Assembly (NCBI GenBank): GCA_027314025.1
Contig: DAHVCP010000042.1
Coordinates: 1-64,000 of the forward strand
Length of the DNA stretch: 64,000 nt
Direction: 5' to 3'
DNA from: Acidobacteriota bacterium
GTDB lineage: Bacteria; Acidobacteriota; Terriglobia; Terriglobales; SCQP01
The position numbers and the translations under genes were made by a program. The notes under the pieces are model-generated. The model saw only the letters and a list, made by a program, of their open reading frames with translations, was not told the DNA's origin and did not search any database. Below are positions 1 to 8,149 of this stretch, in pieces (the first letter of the stretch is position 1; each line of letters opens with the position of its first letter).

Positions 1-2
1 AA

Positions 3-497
<495 letters not shown>

Positions 498-600
498 GAG
501 AGCCGTTGCCGCGCCAACAACGCGGCATGGAGGGCAGCGAACCGCGGCGCGGCTACGCCCCACGCCTACCAATGGGCGATGCGCTGCCCGCGCCAGCGGC

Positions 601-1842
601 TTAGGCGGCTTGCCGGGTGCGTCCCTCCCCGTCCGCCGCCAGGTCGGCGGGTTCCGGCGGCGGGACGGCCGCGGTGTCCGCGGCCGCCTGCGGCGCCCAA
701 ATGCGCCAAAGTTGAGCCCGGCAACGCAAAAATTGATAGAGACCGGCGACGGCGGCGGCATTCAGCAGCGTGAACGCCGCCAACGGGGCGGTGATACGGC
801 GCAGGGGATTTCGATCCCAGAGCAGACCCACCGCCGCCAGGGCGTAGGCTCCCAGTTGGGCCCACAGCATTGCCCGATACGCGGGTTCGCCGGCGAGCAG
901 CGCGGATAGGAGCAGAAGCGCCGCCAGCAGGTAGGGGACGGGCAACCGGAGCAGCTTGTGGGAGACGAACTGGAACCGGATCCGGTTCTTCCGGGTCAGT
1001 ACCCAGGGCGCCAGTTGCAGCAGTTGGAAATTGCCGGCCAGCGTACGCACCTTGCGGACAAACTCGCCACGCGGACCTTGCGGCCAAGCATCCCAGACGC
1101 GGGCACGTTCGTCGCAGACGCAGCGATATCCCTGGCGGACAATGGCCAACGGCTGAAATAAATCGTCGGTGACGACATCTTCCGGCAGCATGCGGACCAG
1201 GCTGCGGCGCGCGGCGTAAAAGCCGCCATACACCCCGCTCGGCGAGTCCACGCGCGCTTCCAGCCGGCGCAACCATTGTTCGTAGCGCCAGTACAGCCCG
1301 CCAATGGCCGAGGTGCAAGGGCCCTGCTCTCGGCGCCGCAACAGCAGCTCGCCGGCCACGCAGCCGACGCTCGGGTCAGCGAAACTCTCCAGCAAGCGCA
1401 GGATGCTGTCCGGCTCCGGTTCCGGCCGTACATCCACGAACAGCACGGTCTCTAGCCTTGCCTGTCGGATCGCCAGGTTGAGAGCACCGGCTTTGCCGCG
1501 CCGCTCCGGATAGGTGAAGATTCGCATCCGGGGATCGCGCAGTTCGCCTGCGAGAGCGCAAACGGCGGCGTAGGTGCCGTCCTGGGAACCATCGCAGACC
1601 ACGATCAAGTCGGCTTCGCCGGGATACTCCATGGCGAGCAGGCGGCGAATTTGGCGGGTGGCCAAAAGGGGAGCGTTATACACGGGCAGAATGATGCTCA
1701 CGCCGGCGGCATACGGCGCGCGCCGCCACGGTCGTGGCCGCACCCATGACAAGATCGCAATCACGGCGGGATACCCTGCGTAGGTATAGGCGACGAGCGC
1801 CAGCGCGAGCCAGAAGAGCGCGGTCATGACGGCGGGCACCAC
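601..1842 (-). CDS. Membrane-bound family 2 glycosyltransferase
   Basis: Predicted processive-type GT2 enzyme of 413 aa, similar in layout to poly-N-acetylglucosamine, hyaluronan and cellulose synthase-like transferases. One N-terminal membrane segment (about residues 6-32) precedes the GT-A domain, which has SIILPVYN, VVCDGSQDGT and LFVDVRPEPEP at the usual metal/nucleotide positions and the later acidic pair VVTDD. KVRTLAGNFQLL matches the segment that normally precedes the C-terminal membrane helices, and two to three helices follow (residues about 290-380). The acceptor and the polymer cannot be read from sequence. It starts with GTG; an in-frame ATG lies at 1827. It is convergent with lepA and divergent from the dehydrogenase at 2062. 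Confidence 0.85.
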   Translation of the reverse strand: MVPAVMTALFWLALALVAYTYAGYPAVIAILSWVRPRPWRRAPYAAGVSIILPVYNAPLLATRQIRRLLAMEYPGEADLIVVCDGSQDGTYAAVCALAGELRDPRMRIFTYPERRGKAGALNLAIRQARLETVLFVDVRPEPEPDSILRLLESFADPSVGCVAGELLLRRREQGPCTSAIGGLYWRYEQWLRRLEARVDSPSGVYGGFYAARRSLVRMLPEDVVTDDLFQPLAIVRQGYRCVCDERARVWDAWPQGPRGEFVRKVRTLAGNFQLLQLAPWVLTRKNRIRFQFVSHKLLRLPVPYLLAALLLLSALLAGEPAYRAMLWAQLGAYALAAVGLLWDRNPLRRITAPLAAFTLLNAAAVAGLYQFLRCRAQLWRIWAPQAAADTAAVPPPEPADLAADGEGRTRQAA

Positions 1843-2061
1843 GATAGCCTATGGATGCAATTCAGAACGGGCTAGGGACCGCCCGCCAACGGCCCATAGT
1901 CAGGTGCACGCTTCCCCACCAGCCATGGTGCTGGGGCCGTGCCGCCGCGCTAGCCGGGGGGGGGCCGCCCGGCGGAATACGACCGACTTTTCGCGCCGGC
2001 TCTGGCCCCCGTGCAAACGGCGCGGCCCCCCGGGAGCGGTCCGGATGCATCTCACGCCGCC

Positions 2062-3105
2062 ATGAGCGCCATCCCGGCTTCCTCCCCGCTCGCCGACCGC
2101 GTCGTGGTCCTCACCGGCGCCTCCAGCGGCATCGGTCTCGCCGCCGCCCGGCGATTCGCCGCCGCCGGCGCCAAGCTGGTATTGGCCGCCCGCGGGGCCG
2201 AAGCCCTCGCCGCCGCCGCCGCGGACTGCCGGCAGCGCGGCGCCGAGGCTTTGCCGATCCCCACCGACGTGGGCGATGCGCTCCAGGTGCAGGCGCTGGC
2301 GGCACGCGCGGTGGAGCGATTCGGCGGCGTGGACATCTGGATCAACAACGCCGCCGTCGCAGTCTTCGGCCGCGCCGCCGATCTCCCGCTGGCGGATTTC
2401 CAGCAAACCCTCCAGACCAACTTTTTTGGCGTGCTGCACGGTTCGCGCGCGGCGCTGGAGCTGTTCCGCGCGCGCGGCCGCGGCCGGCTGATCAATGTCG
2501 CCTCCGCCCTGGGCTTGGTGGCCGTTCCCTATATGAGCCCCTTTATCTGCGCCAAGCACGCCATTGTGGCGCTCGATAGCTGCCTGCGCCTGGAGCCGCA
2601 TCCGCCCGGCGTCACCATCTCCACCATCGCTCCCGCCGCCATGGACACGCCCATTTGGCGGCATGGCGCCAATCGCACCGGCCGGCGCATTCAGCCCCTG
2701 CCGCCGTTGTATGCGCCGGAGCGGGTGGCCCGCGCCATCTTCCGCTGCGCGCTGCATCCCCGCCGCATGGTCTACGTCGGCGGCGGCGGCCGCCTCGCCG
2801 TCATCGGCCATAAAGCGCTGCCCGGCGCGTATGAACTGCTGGCCGAAGCCATTGTCCCGCGGACCCTATTTGCCCGCGGCGGCGCCGCAGGCAGCGACGG
2901 CAATCTTTTTCATCCCAGCGCTCCGCCCATGGCGCCGCGCGGCGGCTGGCGCGGGCTCATTTGGCGGCGCCGATTGGCGCTGGGAGCGGTGGCCTTGCTT
3001 GCCGTCGGCGGCGCCGCCGCCGGAGTGGCGGCGGCGCGCCGCGCCGGCGCGGGCATGGGTCCGCGCCGTGGGCGTAACGAGGGGCCAGACCGGGCCGCGG
3101 CCTGA
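2062..3105 (+). CDS. Short-chain dehydrogenase/reductase with C-terminal membrane segment
   Basis: Classical SDR Rossmann protein, about 347 aa. The cofactor motif TGASSGIG is near residue 20 and the NNA motif (INNAAV) near residue 95; a catalytic-region Ser is present (INVASALG). At the active site the family pattern YxxxK reads F-I-C-A-K (PYMSPFICAKHA), so the proton-donor Tyr appears replaced by Phe. A hydrophobic, Ala/Gly-rich segment close to the C-terminus could anchor it in the membrane. ATG at 2062 is chosen because the 17 extra upstream codons (start 2011) have no family similarity. Such enzymes often act on lipids or sugars, but the substrate is unknown and the altered Tyr makes normal oxidoreductase activity uncertain. 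Confidence 0.85.
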   Translation: MSAIPASSPLADRVVVLTGASSGIGLAAARRFAAAGAKLVLAARGAEALAAAAADCRQRGAEALPIPTDVGDALQVQALAARAVERFGGVDIWINNAAVAVFGRAADLPLADFQQTLQTNFFGVLHGSRAALELFRARGRGRLINVASALGLVAVPYMSPFICAKHAIVALDSCLRLEPHPPGVTISTIAPAAMDTPIWRHGANRTGRRIQPLPPLYAPERVARAIFRCALHPRRMVYVGGGGRLAVIGHKALPGAYELLAEAIVPRTLFARGGAAGSDGNLFHPSAPPMAPRGGWRGLIWRRRLALGAVALLAVGGAAAGVAAARRAGAGMGPRRGRNEGPDRAAA

Positions 3106-3218
3106 GCGGCGCTGCGGCGCGGCAACCTCGGGCCGCGCCGTCCTCGCGGTTCGCCGCCGCACACACCACGGCACTTTTCCGGCGCCGCCCGCCCGAGCGG
3201 CGGGTATGCTGGGCTCTT

Positions 3219-4625
3219 ATGCCCCGCTCCCTTCGGCCCACCGCGCTCTGCGCCGCACTGCTTCTCGCTTGCACCCTCGCTCTGCCCGCCGCCGCGCAGA
3301 CCCCCCAGCTCAAATTTCACTTTCCTCCCGGCGCGGAGAAAGTCGTGATTCCCCACGTCCACGGCGTCAACCGGAAATTGCTCGGCCATATCGCGCCGGT
3401 GGTGGAAAAGGCCATCGCCAACGGGGTTATTCCCGGCGCCGTGATCCTGGCCGGCCATCGCGGCCACATCATTTACCGCGCCGCCTTCGGCAGCCGCATG
3501 TTGCAGCCGGAGCGGCCGATGCGCTTTGACACCATCTTCGACATGGCGTCGATCACCAAGGTGGTGGCCACCACGCCCTCCATCATGCAGCTCTATCAGG
3601 AGGGCAAGTTCCGCCTCGACGCGCGCGTCGAGCACTACTGGCCCGCCTTCGGCGCCAACGGCAAGGAAGCGGTCACCATGCGCGAGCTGCTGACCCACTA
3701 CTCCGGCCTTCCGCCCGACATTCCCACGCCGCGCCTGCTGGAAATCCTGCACCTGCCGCCGACCGGTTTCCCTGGCTGGCCGGCGAATGAAAACGTGGAC
3801 ATGCCCTGGCATGGCCTGAAGCACGCCCTGTGGCTGGTTTCCCAAGCCCACCTGATCAACCCGCCGGGCAAGAAGTTCGTCTACAGCGACATCAACTTCA
3901 TCGTGCTGGGCTACCTGGTGCAAAAGTTCAGCGGCGAGCCGCTCAACGTCTACGCCGAAACGCATGTCTTCGCCCCGCTGGGCATGACCAGCACCCGCTT
4001 CTTGCCGCCCAAGAGCTGGCGTTATCGCATCGCGCCCACGCAATTCCTGGACGGCCATCTGCGCTGGGGCCAGGTGCAGGATCCCACGGCCACCGCCATG
4101 GGCGGGGTCAGCGGCTTGGCGGGACTGTTTTCCGATGCCCGCGACCTCGCCCGCTATGCCCAGTGCCTGTTGAACGGCGGCGTGCTGCGCGTGCGCCAGC
4201 CCAACGGCCGCTACAAGCGGGTGCGCATCCTCGGCCCGCTGACCGTGCTGAAGATGACCACGCCGCAGACGCCGCTGGGCAACCCCAATATTCGCGGCCT
4301 GGGCTGGGATTTGGACTCCTCGTTCTCCCGCAACCGCGGCACGCTGTTCCCCATCGGCTCCTTCGGCCACACTGGCTGGACGGGCACGGACATTTGGATT
4401 GATCCCGTCACCGACAGCTACCTCATCATGCTCGCCGCCCGCTTCGATGGTCCCACCGTCCTGCCCGGCGGCCCGGAGATGAACGTGCGCATGGAGGTGG
4501 CCAACATCGTCGCCGCCAGCCTGGACGATGTCCACATCTGGCACAACGTGCCGGAGATGTCCAACACCGGCCGCGGCGAACTCTACCGCGCCTTCCCCCA
4601 CTACCACCAGCACTGGCCGCACTAG
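3219..4625 (+). CDS. Exported beta-lactamase-family serine hydrolase
   Basis: 468 aa member of the class C beta-lactamase/D-alanyl-D-alanine carboxypeptidase-like family, which includes esterases and peptidases. A signal peptide (residues 1-27, cleaved after AAA) directs export. SITK supplies the SxxK nucleophile, YSD sits at the YxN position and HTG is the third motif near the C-terminus. A real penicillin substrate is not implied; most family members in soil bacteria are esterases or amidases of unknown substrate. A TATGCT hexamer lies 8 nt before the ATG with no Shine-Dalgarno, suggesting a leaderless mRNA. Right after the stop, 4626-4642 forms a perfect 7-bp GC hairpin without a U tract. 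Confidence 0.88.
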   Translation: MPRSLRPTALCAALLLACTLALPAAAQTPQLKFHFPPGAEKVVIPHVHGVNRKLLGHIAPVVEKAIANGVIPGAVILAGHRGHIIYRAAFGSRMLQPERPMRFDTIFDMASITKVVATTPSIMQLYQEGKFRLDARVEHYWPAFGANGKEAVTMRELLTHYSGLPPDIPTPRLLEILHLPPTGFPGWPANENVDMPWHGLKHALWLVSQAHLINPPGKKFVYSDINFIVLGYLVQKFSGEPLNVYAETHVFAPLGMTSTRFLPPKSWRYRIAPTQFLDGHLRWGQVQDPTATAMGGVSGLAGLFSDARDLARYAQCLLNGGVLRVRQPNGRYKRVRILGPLTVLKMTTPQTPLGNPNIRGLGWDLDSSFSRNRGTLFPIGSFGHTGWTGTDIWIDPVTDSYLIMLAARFDGPTVLPGGPEMNVRMEVANIVAASLDDVHIWHNVPEMSNTGRGELYRAFPHYHQHWPH

Positions 4626-4742
4626 GGCCCGCCGAGCGGGCCAGGGCGATGTGCCTTGAGGAGGGCCGAGGCCTGCGCCTGCGCCCCGGGCCGCGGGCGG
4701 TCCGCGTCCGGCCCTCCGCGCGGCATGCGAAAATCGTTTCTC

Positions 4743-5411
<669 letters not shown>

Positions 5412-5421
5412 CCGCCGCCGG

Positions 5422-6249
5422 ATGTCCGCCGCCGCCGTTTCCGCCCCGCCCAATCTGCTGCGCCGGACCTTCCTGCACATTCCCGGGATCGGCCCGGCGG
5501 CGGAGCGGGCGCTGTGGAAAGCGGGCTACACGGATTGGGCGCTGGCGCTGGCGGCGGCGCATTCCGGCGGCCGGAGCCGGCCCGCCGCGGCGCAGCTGCC
5601 GCCGCGCCTGGCCGCGCGGCTGGCGGAGCACCTCCCCGCCGCCGAAGCCGCCTTGGCCGCCGGCGACGCGGCGCATTTCGCGGCCCTGGCGCGTTACGGC
5701 GAGACGTGGCGCCTCTACGGCGGTTTCGCCGCCCGCTGCCTGTATCTCGATATCGAAACCAACGGCGCCGCCGGCGACGAGGAAGAAATCACCTTGGTCG
5801 GCGTCTCCGACGGCGGGCGATATTTCCCCTTTCTCGCCGAGGAGAATCTCGATGACCTGCCCGATTGGCTCGAGGCCTGCGGCGCGCAGGTGCTGGTCAC
5901 CTTCAACGGCGCCGGTTTTGACGTTCCCGCCTTGCGCCGCTACTTCGGCCGGCGGCTGTCGCGCCGCGCGCTGCCGGCGGCGCACATTGACCTGCGCTTC
6001 GCCGCGCCCAAGGCGGGGCTGAAAGGCGGACTGAAGCGCCTGGAACCGATGATCGGCATCGAACGGCCCGCCGCGCTGCACGGCCTGGATGGCTGGGATG
6101 CGGTGCGGCTGTGGTGGGCCTGGCGCAACGAGGGCGACCGCGCCGCCCGCGACCTTCTGATCGCCTACAACCGCTGCGATGTGATGCACCTGCCGCCCTT
6201 GCTGGCCCATGTCCACGCCGCCCTCGCCGCCGCCCGCGCGGAAGCCTAG
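5422..6249 (+). CDS. RNase H-like (YprB-type) exonuclease domain protein
   Basis: 275 aa protein with a DEDD-type ribonuclease H-like fold of the YprB/RNase_H_2 kind. The N-terminal 100 residues include a helix-hairpin-helix-like stretch (IPGIGPAAERALWKAGY). The nuclease part shows the DIET motif (YLDIETNG), the second Asp in FNGAGFDVPALRRYF and the last Asp in YNRCDVMHL, so the metal-binding acids appear complete. The HHH plus nuclease layout suggests nucleic-acid processing or repair, perhaps 3'-5' trimming, but the true substrate is unknown. It lies 11 nt after the ABC ATPase and is probably co-transcribed with it. Confidence 0.78.
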   Translation: MSAAAVSAPPNLLRRTFLHIPGIGPAAERALWKAGYTDWALALAAAHSGGRSRPAAAQLPPRLAARLAEHLPAAEAALAAGDAAHFAALARYGETWRLYGGFAARCLYLDIETNGAAGDEEEITLVGVSDGGRYFPFLAEENLDDLPDWLEACGAQVLVTFNGAGFDVPALRRYFGRRLSRRALPAAHIDLRFAAPKAGLKGGLKRLEPMIGIERPAALHGLDGWDAVRLWWAWRNEGDRAARDLLIAYNRCDVMHLPPLLAHVHAALAAARAEA

Positions 6250-6348
6250 CGCCGCGCCCGCCGATGTGCGGCCCCATCCCGCCGGCGGCCGGCGGCGCGG
6301 AATAACCGGCCGCCGCGCGGGCGGCCCGATCGCGCTCCAGTTATTGGC

Positions 6349-6378
6349 TTGACAGCCACAAGTCACAAGTGATGGAAT
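6349..6378 (+). promoter_or_regulatory. Possible sigma70-type promoter
   Basis: A perfect TTGACA (6349-6354) is followed after 18 nt by TGGAAT (6373-6378, four of six consensus bases), upstream of the outer-membrane protein gene at 6473. The paralogue downstream also has TTGACA at 7237-7242 in the same local context (GGCTTGACAG), but a convincing -10 is not visible there. Confidence 0.35.
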
Positions 6379-6472
6379 TGCTCCGGGAGTTGTAGTGGAT
6401 ATCACTGCTCAGCGCAGCGATTGGCCGCGCCTGTTACAACCTATGGCGAGCCGGCGCGCGCCGCGTCCCTTC

Positions 6473-7111
6473 ATGCGCCGGCTCCCTGCGCTGTCGTTTT
6501 CCGTGCTGGCGCTGTCGCTGCTAGCGCTGCCCGCCGCCGCCCAGAACCGCGGCCGCTTCACCCTCGGCGGCCAGTTCGTTGCCCTGTTCAGCAACCAGGT
6601 GCAAGCGCCATCTTCGGGTCTGGGCGGCATCGGCGGAACCTGCCGCTGCGGCTTTTACGGCGGCGGTGTATCTTTTACCGCGCGCATGGTGAAGCGGCTC
6701 GGCCTCGATGCCAGCATCAACTACCTGCCCGACCGGGGCCCAGCCGCCCTCAACTGGGGATATCGGGTACTCGCCATCGGTCCGCGCCTGCGCCTGAACC
6801 TTGCCGGGCATTCGGCGCTGTACCTCGGATTTCGGCCCGCCTGGGGTTGGCAGGGCGGGTCCGTTCAGCAGATTTTGCAATCGCCCGCCGGCCCGGTGAC
6901 CAGCACCGCGTCCTACACCAACCACTTTTGGGGCTTTGACATCGGCGGCACGGTGCAAGACCGAATCACCCGGCGCTGGCTCCTTCGCTTCAGCCTTGGC
7001 GACCTGTGGGTCGTCGGCCCGCGGTGCAACAACTGCGTCAGCGACGCCGGCGCCAGCGCCGTCCCCGCCCAAAATCTCCAGTTCACCGTCGGCCTTGCCT
7101 ACCGGTTTTAG
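6473..7111 (+). CDS. Outer-membrane beta-barrel protein (paralogue 1)
   Basis: 212 aa exported protein. The signal peptide starts at MRRLPALSFSVLALSLLALP and ends in AAAQ. The rest alternates short amphipathic strands with turns, and the protein ends in GLAYRF, the C-terminal aromatic signature recognised by the BAM machinery. It contains a short Cys motif, CRCGFYGGG, near residue 60, which recurs as CRCAYFGWG in the next gene. Similarity to that gene over the whole length (RGRFTLGGQ versus RGHFTFGVQ, the closing YRF) shows they are tandem duplicates. Function is unknown; an 8-strand OmpA-like or porin-like barrel is plausible. Start codons at 6395 or 6443 would add residues ahead of the signal peptide. 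Confidence 0.7.
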   Translation: MRRLPALSFSVLALSLLALPAAAQNRGRFTLGGQFVALFSNQVQAPSSGLGGIGGTCRCGFYGGGVSFTARMVKRLGLDASINYLPDRGPAALNWGYRVLAIGPRLRLNLAGHSALYLGFRPAWGWQGGSVQQILQSPAGPVTSTASYTNHFWGFDIGGTVQDRITRRWLLRFSLGDLWVVGPRCNNCVSDAGASAVPAQNLQFTVGLAYRF

Positions 7112-7124
7112 CCGCTTGACGGGC

Positions 7125-7215
7125 GCGGGCCCCAGCCCCGCCGCTGGAGGGGCGTCCCGCCTACGCGCCCGGCCAGGCCGGGGATCCCGCTCGCCCCAGC
7201 CCAGCCGGCGCGTCG
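7125..7215. repeat. Partial R1-family GC-rich repeat
   Basis: The space between the two barrel genes carries GCGCGGGCCCCAGCCCCGCC followed by the GGGCGTCCCGC and CCCAGCCCAGCCGGC blocks also found in order at 50600-50690. It looks like a truncated copy of the dispersed R1 element. Confidence 0.5.
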
Positions 7216-7315
7216 CCGTGGGCGGTGGCGTGCGGCTTGACAGGGAAGCGGTGGCGTGGTCTGTTGGCCATAGGTAGTTTGCAACGAAGTTTGCAATTAG
7301 GGGGGAAAACTCACA

Positions 7316-7972
7316 GTGACTCGAATGGACTGGCACGGGACCCGTGCGCGTCGCCCTTGGCGCGTGCTGGCGACGGGACTGATTTCTCTCGCCGCGTTGC
7401 TGCTGTTCGCGCCGCGGCTTCGCGCCCAATCGCGCGGCCACTTCACCTTCGGCGTGCAAGGCACCAGCGTCTGGGCGGGGATGCCGTCGTTCAATTTCAG
7501 CAATATTCCGACCGCGATCGTGTCCTGCCGTTGCGCCTATTTCGGCTGGGGCCTGCGCCTCACGGTCCGCGTCCTCGGCCCGCTGGGGCTGGATGCGGAG
7601 TGGGACGACATGCCCGGCCAGGGCCAGTTTCAAGCCGGCTTCCACCAGGTCTTTATTGGCCCCCGCCTGCGCGCCTTGTCCCTAGGCCCCCTGCATCTGT
7701 TTCTCTATGCGCGGCCCGGCATCGTCTTCGCGAAGCCGGGGTCGCTGCCGCCGTCGCCCGTCGGCGCCGTCTTCGGGGGCTCCGGCGCGCAGAATCATTT
7801 CGCGCTGGATGGCGGCGGTTCGCTGGAGCTGGATGCGTCGCGCCATTGGCTGGTCCGCCTCGATTTGGGCGATGTCTGGGTCAGCAATGCGCAGTCCACG
7901 CGCGACCTGGTCAGCGCCGGCTTCTTCGCCAACAATCCCCAGGCCTCGCTCGGCTTCGCCTACCGGTTTTAG
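7316..7972 (+). CDS. Outer-membrane beta-barrel protein (paralogue 2)
   Basis: 218 aa, same architecture as the gene at 6473: an export signal ending in RLRAQ (about residue 37), a barrel-like body, a CRC motif near residue 70 and the C-terminal GFAYRF expected of an outer-membrane protein. The GTG start at 7316 follows a purine-rich Shine-Dalgarno (GGGGGGA, about 9 nt upstream); an ATG three codons later is an alternative. The two copies have clearly diverged, so the duplication is old. No function can be assigned. Confidence 0.68.
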   Translation: MTRMDWHGTRARRPWRVLATGLISLAALLLFAPRLRAQSRGHFTFGVQGTSVWAGMPSFNFSNIPTAIVSCRCAYFGWGLRLTVRVLGPLGLDAEWDDMPGQGQFQAGFHQVFIGPRLRALSLGPLHLFLYARPGIVFAKPGSLPPSPVGAVFGGSGAQNHFALDGGGSLELDASRHWLVRLDLGDVWVSNAQSTRDLVSAGFFANNPQASLGFAYRF

Positions 7973-8149
7973 CCGGCCTGCGCCGGCGGCGCGCGCGGGC
8001 TCGCTGCGGCGATTGGGGCAAGGAAGGTGGGACACACATCCTCGCCTGTTGCCTGGCGCGGATCGGCTCCTGAAGGGACAGCCGGGGCGGCCGTCCCACC
8101 GCCGCCGGGCAGGCGGGAGGGAACCGGGCCAACCGGCTGCGGGAGGCGA

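Noticed and set aside
4626-4642. GC hairpin after the serine hydrolase as a terminator
   Set aside because: A perfect 7-bp stem, but without a U tract on either strand it cannot be called an intrinsic terminator.
7225-8073. Plus-strand 282-codon ORF overlapping the second barrel gene
   Set aside because: Out of frame with the signal peptide and the YRF end that mark the real gene; Arg/Pro-rich artefact.
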